A DNA stretch of 64,000 nucleotides from Dolomedes plantarius. Lineage: Eukaryota; Arthropoda; Arachnida; Araneae; Dolomedidae. The DNA is taken from assembly GCA_907164885.2 (NCBI GenBank), contig OU015494.1, positions 2,965,268-3,029,267 on the forward strand. The letters run 5' to 3'. Made by a program: the position numbers and the translations under genes. A model generated the notes under the pieces. It ran no database searches, had not been told where the DNA came from, and saw only the letters and a list, made by a program, of their open reading frames with translations. Below are positions 21,093 to 35,747 of the stretch, piece after piece (within the stretch, counting starts at the first letter, position 1; every line of letters begins with the position of its first letter).

Positions 21093-22492
21093 TTTCTATT
21101 TGGGCTGATTCATAATTTATACTGTAAAAGTAAAGATTCTTTTCACCGGTGGTTTCATAAATTATTATGTATTATTAGATTTTTAAATTGTTATAAATTT
21201 TATTCAGTTTATGTTTATAAATTTTGCATGCTTGTATATGTAAAGGTTATTTAAAAAGGGGGTTAATTTTTTTATATAAAAAATTTTTTTAATCATATAA
21301 TAATGAATTTATTTGTATGATGTGATCTGTCTTTATGAAATGCAATTTTGCTAATGTTTTAGAATGGTGTGATGTGTTTTTGAAATATGTGATGAAAATT
21401 TCCTGACAATATTCATTTGGTGCTCACTTACCCTATAATCTTGTACAAGCCGTCCGAAGAGGTCTGTTCTGAAAGCTTGCCTCTTTCTGTGCTGATATGT
21501 AGCTATGAATTGATTTCCTCATTAAAACAGATGTTAAAATTAATATCTCTGCTTAATATTATTAGGTTTTTAAAATCTCTTTAGGTAAATAATTGTGAAA
21601 TCTCTACAGAGCTAAGCTGTTCTTTCTTTTCCTTAAAGAAACTCTGTTAATTTCAATAACATATGCTCAATGTAACTCTTCACTATTATGAAAAATTTAG
21701 TCAGTAGTATTATTGAACACTCTTGCTTGATATTTGTGAATTTCAAATTTGTCAGGTAAATTTTAATTATTTATTGATTGTTTCTTTGAATGTGATTCCA
21801 TATATGTTTGTCATAGCATTTCAATATGCTGATGCAAAGACAACTGAGTGTTATGATTTTGTTGTTCATCATATCTTATATTTCAATACATTTTCATGTT
21901 GACGTTGCATTAAATTAATCATTGGTCATTTAGTGAAGAAAAGAAAATGAAAAACTTAGCATAAGTTACTCTCTTAATGAATCATCTGCTAAATAAAGAT
22001 ATAGACTGTAAATTAATGTGTGATCATGAGATACTGTGTTACACAGTGATGTTGGACACTTCTTAAACATTATATGTGATTTGTTACAGTACTTCGAAAT
22101 ACTGCATGTTAAGACTACATTATTTATATAATGGACTTTTCAAATTATATGTTAATATAGAACTTAGAATTTTTAATTTTTCTTTTTTATGTTTTTATTT
22201 CTTGTAACAAATTTTATATGTATATATTGTCTCTCTTGTAAAAACAGTGTAACTTAATTTGTCATGTATGCTATTCTGTCTCTAATTCTCATGCATTTAA
22301 TTTGACAGTTGTGTAGTTCCATTTAGTGATTTGTTGACTGACTTAAATGAAGTTTATTTTTTAAGAAAAAAATTATAGAATTTAGATTATTTATAAAACT
22401 ATTGGTAAAATCAAGATAGAATTTTGATAGCATTAAAGTGCCCCAAAACATAATTTTCAAACATAATTTTCAAAAACATCCTTTTTTTAGTG

Positions 22493-22560
22493 TATTTATT
22501 TATTTATTTATTTATTTTATTTATTTATTATTTTTTATTATTATTATTATTATTTTGCAA
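22493..22560 (+). repeat. (TTTA)n and (TTA)n array, AU-rich-element-like
   Basis: A run of TTTA units followed by TTA units. In the sense of the kinase gene it reads as overlapping AUUUA pentamers, the pattern of class II AU-rich elements, if the transcript extends this far. It may equally be a plain microsatellite. Confidence 0.75.
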
Positions 22561-25500
22561 AATTTCATTGCATTTTAACAATGATTTGAAACATTATTTT
22601 AAAGACTTTTAGCTTAGAAATTTTTTATATGTGAATCAAATATTTTTACTCACAAGGGGCCATATGGAGATTTATATAATCTTATAGATTTAGCTGAAAA
22701 AATCTTCATATGGCATGAAAATAATTGAAGAAAGAGAAAAATATCCTTTTATCATCATTTGACATGCTATCATTAGGATATAATGAAGTGCCAATATAAG
22801 TTTGTGTATGGTATTAAAAATTTATCATAATAGGATGCAAACACATTTGAATTTGTGATATTGCTAATTAGCATGATATATTTGACAAGTTGCTCCAGGC
22901 ATATGTTTTTTAGTTCATCATTATTATGAAAATTTGTCACTGGTATGCATTCAATATACTTTAGTTGTTCCTATCTGTGAATTGTTTCAATTGAGGCAAA
23001 ATCAATATGCTACGGTAATGTACTGAAAAATGTCTAATAGCTTTGTGGAGTACCAAAATTGAATATGTGAATTGTTCTTCATTTGAAGAATTTTTGGGTC
23101 TTTTATATTTTGTGGTAGATTTTTCTCACTGATGCTTATCCACATTAAGAATAAATGTGTGTGTTCTGAAATTATTTGTTTATATTCCTTGCTTCGATAT
23201 GCATCGTATGTTTTAAAAGAATCAGATGCATGCATTTCAATTTTCATTTTCAAATGCATTTAAATATGTTACGTAAATGTTTATCCTAGAGTACTTTACT
23301 CAGTTCCAATCACAAATGTTTCTGACTTTGACATGGCAAAATTTCTTATTTCAGTCCTTTCTGATGCCTGTTTTATATAGTGTCAATTCTAAAGGAAAGC
23401 CCATTTTAAAGTGACATAATTACTGTAACAAATAGAAGTTGATACAATGGAACATGTTTTGTGGCTTATGGATAGTTTGTATGCTCATAGTCACCACTTT
23501 GCCATTAATTTACATGACATGACAGTCCTATAAACACAAACTCTCCATTGAGAGCCTTTTCAAGCAGAATACACCATTGTGAGGTGAATCAGTTATTTAA
23601 TTCTTTGGCAGGTGGGGCACAGCTGTTGAAATTCATCTAATGATAAATGCACGGAAAAGTAACTAGAAGCATCATTCATAAATTTCAGCAGTTTTTACAC
23701 TTCCCAATGAAATCTTGCTATTGTATGTTGTTCAACTAGTGATATAATTCCATAATTGAATATTCATTTTTATTTTACCCAAGCTTCAAATAGCCTAACA
23801 CTTGGGAACTGGCTGTTAGTGTTTAAACTATTCCTAGGCCATTGTGAATGTGTTGTACTGTATCAGTTTCTATACATTTAAGATAGCATATAATTTTTAT
23901 ATTGTCTAATCTTTTTCATTTACCATGCATATTTACCATAAATTTTATTTAGAACTGAATAAGTTCTGAGTAATTTCTTTAAATTTTGAAATGCATGATT
24001 GTTCATGTTTTCAAATTTTAAAATTACTCTGTCTTAAAGATACAGATTATTTTTTGTTTGTTTGTTTGGCTGTTCAAAATGAAATTGTTAACTGTGTAAA
24101 GTAAGTCCCAAAATATTAGGAAAAGTGTTCTGCATAATTTTTTTTTCCTCTCCTGCTTGTCCTTTTTGGTGTAATTTAAGGAATTTAGTACCTCCATCAA
24201 TGTGAGTAAATTCCCAGTTTTCAGTAAAAGTAAATAATTATATTAGAAAAGGAATAAATATATTACACTATTAATAAATTTGTTTATATCTGATAGAAAG
24301 TAAATAAATTTGTAGAATTTCCTTTCAAAATATTTTTTCTTCAAATCAAATAGATTCACAGGTCAACAAACAAGCTGTTATTTAAAGTCTGCAGTCTTAA
24401 TTCGGCTGAAACTGAAGGCAGATTAATTTCAAAAACTGCACATAATTTGTTCTGCACAAAGTGTAACAAATTTTGCTGGCCATAAGAAAACATCTTTAAG
24501 AAGTAAGAACCTCAACCTGGTTTGTGCTATTTAAATTTCTAGCAAGGATCAGAGGTCAACCTGGATCTTGATGGAGTAAAGTTATTTTTAAAAGGGAAGT
24601 TTGCTATTTACAGAGAATGTGTTCATTACTCAAATTTTGGAAGCAGTAGCAGTGAGATATCCATGATTAAAATAAGAAAAGCTGAACCAAGTGCTCTAGT
24701 TGTTACCAATTTTTTTAAACTACTAAAGAATGTAAACATCCAAGTATATACTGACCTGAAGCAAAGCTGTATGTTGTGTTTAATTGCTTGTCATTTTAAT
24801 AATTTTGATTACTGTCCCTGTGATAGTTACTATGATAAAGTATCTTTATTTGTATTCTGTTTATGGATACAAAAACAAAAAGTTAATTTGACAGCTATTC
24901 CATTCCAAGTGGACTTTTTGTTTACTAGTACCATATTTTATCTAATATGCTTCTAGTGTGCATCATCTTAACAGGTAGCCTCATAATTTTGGGGCCTTAC
25001 TATAAAAGAAGCATTCACTGTAAACCTGTTGTGTATTGCCTCAAAAATAATATATTTAGATTTTTGTTAAAAACTAAAAGTAAATAGAAGTCTCTGAAAT
25101 AGTCCTTGTTTGTAGAATATTTCATAAAGTGTAGACTCTGCAAGTTAATTTTTTATTTAATTTCAAAAAAAGTTTTTAGGTTGAGAATTTTGTGAAGGTA
25201 GATTTTAAAGTATCAAAATAGAATCTTTATATGTGATATTTAAAATTTCTGCAAGTCATGTAGAACTCTTCTTTTGTTAATATTGTCCAAATGTAGTTGC
25301 TGAGTAAGCAGATTTGAAAAGCTGCTTATTTTATCTTGTATTTCTCAGTTGCTGTTTGTTTTTTTACATGCAAATTATGGCTATTTATTAATAGGTAACT
25401 TATCTATTTCATTATGATTTTGGAAATTTTTTTTCTTTATACAGAGTCTCACTAAAGTGATTAAACATGTTTACATATTCAAAAATAAAAAGCATATTTA

Positions 25501-28500
25501 ACTGAAATTCAAGAAATGATGTTCACTGAACTAGGCATATAATTTGTCTTTGTATTAATTTTTTGAGTGGAAATACCGAATTTAAAAATTAATATCCACA
25601 ACTGAAAGAATCTCAGAATAGTCTTTAGTCACAATTGAGACTGAACATTGATTCATCTGCGATGCATACAAAATGTAAGATTGTGATATTGTTTAAGGAG
25701 GAAAAACAATGGGAAAATTTTTTTAAATTGTCTGTCTTAACTATTCAGAAATTTTTCATACAATTGTTATTTTTGAATGAACTAGAAAAGGAAATATTTT
25801 AAACAATTTATGAGTTATTTCTTTTCAACTTTGCTTTAAGAATAAGGAACTTTTATGAAAAAATTGCTTAAATAGTTAATTTAAACTGTTCAATGGTTTT
25901 TAATGTGTAGTAAAATATTATGTAAATGATCGAACAATTTTAAACAAAAGATGGACCTATATGTTTATCACTGTTTTCGAATGGAATCAGATACAGGAGT
26001 GTTAAACAGAGTGTGTTTGAAGACTGAATTCTGTAAAACTTGCATTCAATCTTAAAGAATATATGGAGTAGCTGTTAGTCAAGAGGCTGTTAGATTATCA
26101 TATATGCCATAAAGATGAGCCACAGGGAAAATTCTAAGTTAGAGAATGGAACTGAAATTATACACACACATTAGAAAATGAGAATTCTTAATTCTGAAAT
26201 AAGAGTTGATGAAAGTAAATTGAATGTTTTAGGTTTGAATAGTTATACAAAGAATATTGAAAACAGAAATAGCTTCCAACAGTAAAAGATGGATTTATGG
26301 GTAGGGAGTTTCTTAATGTTCAAGAGTTTATAACATAATTATTAACCTTCAGCATAAAAATTTAACCCCTTCCTAATCATTTTGAACTCCAAGCATATTG
26401 TTTTAAATCTGTGGCTTTTGCTGCTTTATAGTTTCCTTAAGGTACTAAAAATATCCTTTCAGTCTCTAGAAATATACCCTATAGGACATCTTTTTGCAAA
26501 ATTTGAAATTATATAGTGGAAGCAAGTCAAGCAAAATGAATGCTTTAAAATTCAGTCTAAAATATAAACAAGGTCTTTGAATCCATGCCATTAAGGTTCT
26601 ACCCATATTTTAAAAGCTAAGGGTAATCTAGCCATTTACAAGAAAAATTCAAAGAAATTTTTATTTGATCCAAAAGCAAGTGTCCCATTACTTTTGTAAT
26701 TTTGTTCACCATTATTTATAACATACTATTTATATTCAATGCACTCATTTATTTTGTTTTATGAAATCCTCATAGTAATAGGATTATTACAAAATGAAAT
26801 GTAAGATTTAGAGAGAGACTTACCATTTCATTTGGGCATGTTTGGGAAATGCATAAATATCTGATCACTTTAGTGAATTATGTATATTGACTGTCAATAT
26901 TAAGTATAAAATATTGTTTTCACAATTGATAGAATTTTTTCTTTCTCAATGAGAAAATTATTGCATAAAATACTGCATTTAAGAGATTATGCCTCTAAGA
27001 TAACTTTTTAGAATGAATCTAACCACAGACAGTATGTTGACTGTCATCATTGTTTTGCTGTTATAGATTTTAAATAGTTTCATCCAGGTATAAATCAAAC
27101 TAGTATTCTGAAATTCTTAAGTTAATGTTGATTCACTGATATTTCAATTTATAAAATGAAATGGAAATAGTTACTAATCTTCTTTTAAAAAAGCTTTTGG
27201 ATTGTAGATTTATAGGTGTATGTAAATGTTATCTGCAATGGATTGCCATCAAAAAATAGTTTCCTATGTATTCAGTTTATTTATTTTATTATTTTTTCTC
27301 CGTTTCAGTTTAAAATTCATTTTAATTCTAATATTTAATAAATCCTTTTAGCTTCTAATAAATGAACATTGAATTTGTAATTTGATCTATTTAGTTTAGG
27401 TCGTTAGATGGTTATGTGTAAGTTCCCTTTTTTTAAATTGTTATGTACAAGGAATTTTATTGAAACAAGCTAATCCAAGAAGTTATCCCCATGTATGTTG
27501 AGGGTGTAATTTTTAATTCATAAGTGACAGTATGTACAAGCATGCATAAATGTGTTTGCTGTATATGTACAAATTAAAAAGTACAAGAAATCATAGTGTA
27601 TAATTCAGTGTTTTTGTTTATTTTTATTGTGTGTTGATACTGACTGCCTCACTTTTTGTTACTGAGGTGTATCCTTAACTCTTGGACCAGATTAAACTGT
27701 TGATATTTTGATATTTGTCATTTATAAAGTTAGGGATTTAGACTGTAAAATTAATTCCTTATATTATCCAGATTAATTTTTTGGGTGCAAAAAGAAGGTA
27801 TATCTTCTGTAGTTTAGGACATCTCTGATGAGCTCTTCAACAAGACGTAGCCGATAAACTCATGGGAGATAAAACAGTTTTATAAGCAGAATTTGTTGTA
27901 CTGACAGTTCTAATTTTTTTATGTTTTTCTTTTCATATCATTCATGTAAAGAAATTGTTAGGTACATTTTGTATCATATATAACAATTTATTTACTTAAG
28001 ATTTTTAATGTGCATTCAATTTATTCGATTTTTGTTATTACTGCTAATTTAGATTTCTATGGACTTAGCCAGAATTTTCCCTTTTAACTAAGATTTATAG
28101 GAATTATTAAATTTTAAATTGAAGGAATTCATAATATATCTGGACTTGCATTTTCAATAAAGGAAGATAACATAATATAATCTTAGTCACTCAAACAAAG
28201 TCTGCTCTTGACCAGAAAATTTAGGAGTAAAATAAGTTCCTTCTCTTTAAAATTGAGAGTCAAATTTTAAAAAATATGAGTCAGTTTCCAAACCTGATTC
28301 AGTTCTAGATTTTTTCAGGTTCACTAAATTTAAGATTTTAGTTTTATTAATAACTTACCAACCCTTATATCCGAATTCTATATAATTTAATTTATTTGAT
28401 ATAACAGATATCTCCTTTTTGTCCTCTTGTGAATTGTTAAACTTATAACATATATTAAAGTTTGATTTGCTTCAAATTTGTTGTGAATTACAAACTTTAA

Positions 28501-31500
28501 ATTGTTTTTCAGGTGAATAATTACTACAGAACAGTTAATGTGATGAAAGTGGGTATGATTTTTAAGAAAATTGTTTGAAATTTTCAAAATGAAATCCATG
28601 AAAAATACTAAAATGAAACAGTTTAATTATTGTACTTTGAATTAATTTAATCTGTAATTTTCATAAAATAAGTCTAGTCTGCACTCATTAAGCACCCATG
28701 TTAAACAAAAATCCGCTTCCACTCATGACTTTAGTTAATGGAAGAGGAGCTCAGGTGTCACTGATTTTTATGAGTCAGTTTTTTTTTTTTTTAATAAAGG
28801 ACCAATTTACGTAACAAATATTAGTCACGCATGAGCTATGGTCATACGTCACATTTTTCTACAGTATAATGTCTCTTTAAAACTTTTTCAAAATCTGTTT
28901 TGAAAACAGTTATTGATATTTTGTCACTGAGTTGAAAGTTTTGACTACTTTAAAAGTTATATTGAAATCTAAAAATCTCTGGATCATATGTGGTATGAAT
29001 GATATGTTTTGAAAATATTGTTATTTGTGTAAACATTGTGTATTTAGGGGTGTTTCATGTGTGCAATTTGTCATGAACATTGTGATAGCCCTCTGAATTA
29101 CTTGAATGGATTGTAAATTTTCAATATCTAAGTTATATTCAATGTTAAGTTTGGGGGTGTTACATATAATTGAATCATTTGAAAGAGATTATTATGCTAA
29201 AATTAAAATGAGAATGAAATTGAACAGTAGTTTAAAAGAGGAATGTTTGTTTGAGATATATTTATGTAATATTGGTAACAGAGAAAATAGTTATAGGTAT
29301 CATTGGAGTCATAACTAGTGTTAATATTTTTCAAGTCTTAAATTAGAAGTAATGTTTCAGAATCTTATTGTATATTTGATATTCATTGTTTAATACCTGC
29401 AGTTGTATTATTGTAAAAAAGAGATAATCTATATCTCTTAATTATAAATTAATTCACTTATGTTTCATTTTAAATCAGCTGTAATTTCTGTGCAATAAAC
29501 TATATTTTCTATTTAAAACTTTTTCTCTTCCCATCTTAATTTACAAAATGTTACATTGTTCATTTCTGTTTACTTAGAATGTAAATAGAATTTACGAATA
29601 CATATCTCTTTAAAGTTAGTTATATTTGAATCTGTATCTATTGTATCTTTTGGTATTATGATTCAAATATTTTCAAACCTTTCATATTTATTAAATATAC
29701 TGTTTGTATATATCCGTGGAGTATATTTAAATTTTAGTTGTTTGCTTATTGAATTGTTAAATTGCATATTTTTTATATGAAGTACTTACTAGGTTTATTT
29801 TCTTTAAAAGCTTTCATCTTTTTCTTGTCATTCTTTTTTTCTCTTAATTTAGTGCATATGCTTTTCTCCAAAAGGTCCAATTTAGGTTATGTCATTCTCA
29901 GCAAAAAGAATTTTTTTTTCTGTCAAAATCTCAAAATACTTTTAAGTAAAATTTCAAGAAATATTTTGAAATTAATATTTCTGAAATGTATCTAAAAACA
30001 TAATTTGTTATATTTTTTAATTGAACATAAAGCTGAGCTTTTTCTATTCATAATTTTCTTTTTTGATAAAGCTCTCTTAGTTTTGATAATTATATGGAAA
30101 GAGAATACAATGAAAACATTTTTGAGTTCAAATTCTTGATCAGTTCTAATGGCTGGATAGTATTATATTATATACAGAAACCAATTCATAAATTTCTTTT
30201 CACTACTTAGAGGAACTGAGTTGGAATGATTTGTATGTGTATGTAAAATATTTATGCTAACTATTAATTTATTACTTCTGTACTCATCATTGAATGAAAT
30301 GTTACTAGGAAATATGAGTAGGGCCTTATAATGTTACCATTTTAGTGAAGAAATGTATTACCACTGTTTGGAGACCTTCAAAGTAAAAACTTTATGAAGT
30401 TAAAAATATTCAATTAACAGAGTGTAAAATATTCTTATCTGTGCACATGACTGAGGTTTTAGAGTGTTTTGTTATTTCATAAAGATTCTTTTAGAGCAGA
30501 ATAGATGTGAATACTTATATTTATTAATATTGCTGTGTTGCACAGACTATGAAATTACTCGACTCTCTTGTAATGCATAATTGAATGTTATGTATCAGTA
30601 ATTGTGCATTGTTTTGATGGTCACGGTTCATTGTTTATAATGATTAGCTTAGTATTATTATTATTATTCAAAATTAACTTGCAGGTGTGTTCATGAACCA
30701 TACAAAGATTTTAGCAATATTTAATTATGAGTAGCAGATATTTTACTTTATATAAATCTATTAATCTCTATCTCTTTAATTTTTTTTCTAAATTCAAAGA
30801 GGCTCTTGACTAGCATTTATTATAAGTTTGTTTCACCTTGTCTAAATATACATACTTTGAAACATACATTTACTGTCAAAGTTTCAGTCTAATTTTTAAG
30901 CTGTTAAGAAAAGTTTCAGAAATCGATACACCAAACCTTTAATAGTGGTATTCTAATAATATTTAAATATAAAATGATATTGTCAAATGAAACTAATGTA
31001 ATCATCTATGCACTTCATTTTTTTTTCTAGGATGTTAAGTTATTATTGAAAAAAGAGTTAAAATGTTTGCCTTCTCTTTTTTTTTTTTTAAATACTGCCC
31101 TATAAATTTTGACAGATACTTTGGAACTACTGCATGAAAGAGAAAGAGGGGGTCAAATGTATTTTCCTAATAATTGGATGAATATTAATAAGCACTGTAA
31201 GGTGTAATATTTCTGAAGCATTTAATTATTCTTTAGTGAGAAATCAAAATGAGCATTTCTGACTTTGCGTAGGGTGTATTGGAGACTAAGATTCATAACA
31301 TTTTATGTTTGGATGTGGAGCTCTTGTTCATTTCACTCTTATGACATGCCTGCCTCAAATAATTACATGCTGTTCCTCATTCAAGTACAAATTTAGCCTA
31401 AAATGGTACCATCAAAGTATAATGCATAAAGTATTTGAATGAATGTAATAGTAAAGGATTCTCTTCCCATGGGGATATCTTAGATCTAATATTGAATTAT

Positions 31501-34500
31501 TTCTCAGCTGCTTTAGTTTCCTGATCATCTTTTATATTCTCTTTAATTTCTGTTGTACTACATCATTTTGAAACAGAAAAATAGTACAAATATCACATAA
31601 ATACTTTTATTTTATAACTTTGCTGTTTATAATAGTGTTATGAGTCAATGTGTTTTTTCTGTGAAATTGCCTAAATTTGTGCAGTGGTGTATTTTATTTA
31701 TGTATATTTGAGAGATAATTATATTCTATGCTAAATATTTCTTTTCCCTCTCCCTTATTTGTTCAAACGATATAAGGGGCCTAAAAGTTTATTTTTAATA
31801 AGGAAATAGAGATATAAAATTATATAGTGAAACCATCCAATCTGCTTTTGGCTTTGTATATATATATTTTTTATTACATTGCTGGGTTTAAAATGTAATC
31901 TTGGATGAAAGAACAAATTTTCAAATAGATCATAAAATAAATTATGTAATCTCATCTCAATTAGGGTACTTCTACTGAAATTTATGAGCCAGTAATATTT
32001 TTTACAGGTCTGTAACTTTAAATTATATTCATATAATTATTAGATTATGCATTCTTATTCACTGTGTAGATTTCCTCGTCCCTTATTTTTTAACTTGGAG
32101 AAAAGGCTTCAGTATTAAGATTCAAGCTCTTTTTTTTTTTTTCTACTACATTACTGTTTAATAAATAATGCAAAGTAATAGAGGATATTTGAAGCTTTAT
32201 GTGATTGTATGATCCCTGGAGCCTTGTTGTGATATTTACTTATATCCATGTGGTAGTCTGCTATCAAATCATTAATTATTATAATGTATGTTTAACTGTA
32301 CACTAAAAAGCAAGCTCAGTCAATCATTATGTTACATATACATTAAGGTTAAGTTTTTATTGCAATACATTGTCATACAAGATTCTTCTAGCATAAATGT
32401 TTCTGTTTGTTTTTAAAAATTCCATAGAGATAACATTTGGTTATATACTTGGTTATATCCAGTTAGTTATATTGCCTTCTCTCTTGAATTATTTGAATTG
32501 AATAATAATTGTGTTGTATTACAAAATATGTAATATCATGTCAGGGTTCCCCTATGCCTTGTCAAGGCACTAATTATCAGATTTGTTTAAGGGGCCCCAA
32601 TTGAGTTCTAAAATGTGAAAAAGAACTCCTTTAAGCTCAGCAGTATTTATCTTTATTGTTGTAGATGACTTTTAAAACTAAAGACCATTGTTCATATGTA
32701 TTATGAAGATGTAAAAATTGTCTTTTCTGGTGTCATTAATTAATTTTTCATTGTTATTGGAATACAAACATGCATCTTCTGTTTGTTTCAGCAATTTTTG
32801 CATTAAAATTTAGAATCCTAAATTTTGTTTACTCATTAGTTTTATGTGGGAAATGGTTATCATTTGCTTAGTTTAAAATGTTAATTTTTTAACAGAAAAG
32901 TACTCATTCACATAAGTTTAATTCAAAATTCAAGCTGTATATGAGCTACTCTAGTGCACTTCAGTGTAGTAGGAGCCATATGTAAATCTTGTATATTTTG
33001 ATTTATATCATTTTATAGATATTTTATTACTTATTGAATATGAAAGCATACTATAATAGCAATTATTTATTGGCTTTTGAAGAATAGTTTTGTTATAATG
33101 GGAAGAATTAGCTCATTATTCAGGATACCATAGCCTTAAGAGTTAGAAGTGGCCTTAAAAAGTCCATCATTTTTAGTTCAATATCTGAGTGGGGACCGCA
33201 TATAAGAATGTTTAAATATTTTCGATAAGATTGTATAGATGACTGTTGAAACTAAACTGCCTCATTTTTAGTCAAATTTCAGTTATGCCAAATCCAATGA
33301 TCTGTAATAAACTATTAAGTCATGCTGCTTTCACTTGAATTCTTCAAAATTTTTGTCAAACTACTCAAAGCTATATCTTGTCAAAAATATAAATAATGGA
33401 GTTAAAATATCCTTAAAATGCAAATATTCTTGCTATAATTAGAACTTCGTATATGTGCACATGTACTGGATTTTTCTATATACTATTAGATCTTTAGCAT
33501 AACTTTTTATATTTTTTATGTATAGGTTGAAAACTTTTATTGTTCGCATGTCACAACAATTTCTTTTACAGCCTTCCACATAAATGTTGAAGCTTAGTTT
33601 ATTGTTTTCTGAGCATGTGAAAAGAACCTTTTTGGAATTTGTTACATGTATTTCCTTTATCGTGACGAACACACACACTTTCAAAATGTTGTTACTAAGG
33701 GTATCCTCTCTTTCAGTATGGAAAATATCATGTATGTATGTAACCATATTCATGTATATGTGAATGTTTATTTGTTAGCTGGCACATACTCCTATATGTA
33801 TAAACAATACTCTATAATGATTACTAATATATCTCATTTAATGCTTGTTACATCTCAGTTCAATTCTGATGTATATATTCTATTGAAAATATTTTTATTT
33901 TCATTTAAATGTGTCCAATATTAATTTATTGTAAATAACTTTACAGATTTATCTTTTTTTTCTCTCTCTCTCTCTACTTTGATTTGCAATACAAAACAGA
34001 ATATAATGTGTATATATTTCTATTCAGAAATGTGTTCGATTTCAAACTCATGTGAACATATGCCTGGAAGCCTTGAGAGGTCAACCTGGTATCTAGAGTA
34101 AACAATGAATGTGTTTCATGAGTAAGGTACCTGTAATTTTAAAATGCGATATATTAGCCTTGTACATAAAGATGCTGTTAAGTCTTTTACCATATACTGT
34201 GTGGTTATAGTTCATGCTCATGCCCTTATATTTTTATAATAATTATTGGAAAATTGGTGTATGAATTAGCATGTGCACCTAGTTTAACACTGTGAATACA
34301 AAATTAAAAAATAAAACTTATATTTATGTTTATAATAAATCATTCCTGTGCCTCTTCATATTGCCAGTGTTTGGGTCTTTTTGTTCAACATCCGGTTCTC
34401 TACAAGCATTTCACTATATGTGGCTTTTTAATTAAAAGCCTTTTCATAAGGCTGCACTTGTAGCTGAATCAATAATTTTGTACATATGGGTCCAGTGCTT

Positions 34501-35747
34501 TTGTACGACTTTATTCATTATTAGCATTTGCCCCTACTTCCACCCCCCCCCCTTACATTTAGAGAGAAACCTCCATTCTTTTATTCTCTTTTCAATGCTG
34601 CATTATTATTATTATTATTTTTTTTTTGGTAATGTTTACCTGGTACCATTATGTATTGAACTTGTTATTAAAATATGTTAAAATTGGGTTTGTCTTTTCA
34701 TTGTTAAAAATATTGTGTAACTCTTTAAAATTATTTTTATTCGTAAATAGTGCACATGTATATTTGGCACATCATGAATTGATCTTCAAAGTAACTTGTG
34801 TCTTCAGCATTAACGTCTAGTTTTTTAAAATAGTCAAATTCACGGAAGTTGTGACAGTACAGAACAAATTCACAGATGGTTTAATACAAAGTCACAGATG
34901 CCATAACTCAGATAAAGATGAAAATTTTGTTAAATTTTAATTTATATTTTTTTTTCAATTTTTTAAGGTATTGTAATGATGTTGTAAAATATTATTTCTA
35001 TGATTTGGAGATTAAAAAAGAAAGCAACGTACCCAATGCGATAGGAAGATTATTTCCTACAGCCAGGGACCAATAAATGATAAGTGCTTAGGGGGACTGG
35101 AGCATTGTAGCAAGTTCTCTCACATAGAGGGATCAACGACTTGTCAAGATGATGAGACCAAGTCAATAAACTCTCATGGCGAACACACAATGACAATGGG
35201 TAGGGTTAAATTACGAGAAAATTAAGATATGCATTAGTAAAAGGGAAAAAGGAATTTTTTTTCTCCCTTTTCACGTCATTAATCGAGCGAATTTCGGTTG
35301 AAAGCTCACTCCATCAACCCCTTAATCCTCAACTTACCTCTACCGTGTTTTTGTTTTGAAACGAGAATGCCAAGTAGCTCTTGACAAAGAGGACTCCAGG
35401 GAAAGAGGTTATAAACCGAAATGGATACAGTGTTGAGAAACAGTAGCTTCATATTTTGATATATTTGCTTAATAAAGGGTTTTTTTTTCATTATGCAGCA
35501 ATACTTTGTAAAAAATCACATTGGGCTCAGTCTGAAATATAGTTGATAATACAAGTTTCATGAAATGACGAAAATATTTGAACGAACTTGGGCACTTAAA
35601 ATTGTGTTGTAAAAAAGTGTTTCAAACAATAGGTAAAAATGACATGAATGTGTGTCATATAACTGAGTACTAAATTGAAGATTTAGACAAGTGTTCAATT
35701 GGTAGATTTAACAATTTTCCTAATCTATTTAAAATACAGTCAATATA

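Larger units (their letters stand above)
20864..35745 (+). other. 3' UTR of babo and a long gene- and transposon-poor stretch
   Basis: After the TAA comes about 15 kb that is uniformly rich in A and T, without convincing frames, terminal repeats or transposase fragments. The first part must be the 3' UTR. AATAAA hexamers occur at 21087-21092 and 21992-21997, among many others further on, so the end of the transcript cannot be fixed from sequence. Short open frames (for example at 23002, 24663, 28387, 29762, 33439 and 34478) are low-complexity and unsupported. A (CT)n tract lies at about 33960-33976. Confidence 0.6.

Noticed and set aside
33646..33924. Frames on both strands near 33439-33924
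   Set aside because: They overlap each other, are low in complexity and contain no motif.
20864..35745. Pumilio-type TGTANATA sites (for example 22219, 29580, 29705, 31855, 33930 and 34009)
   Set aside because: In sequence this rich in A and T, a handful of matches in 15 kb is about what chance would give, so there is no enrichment to report.
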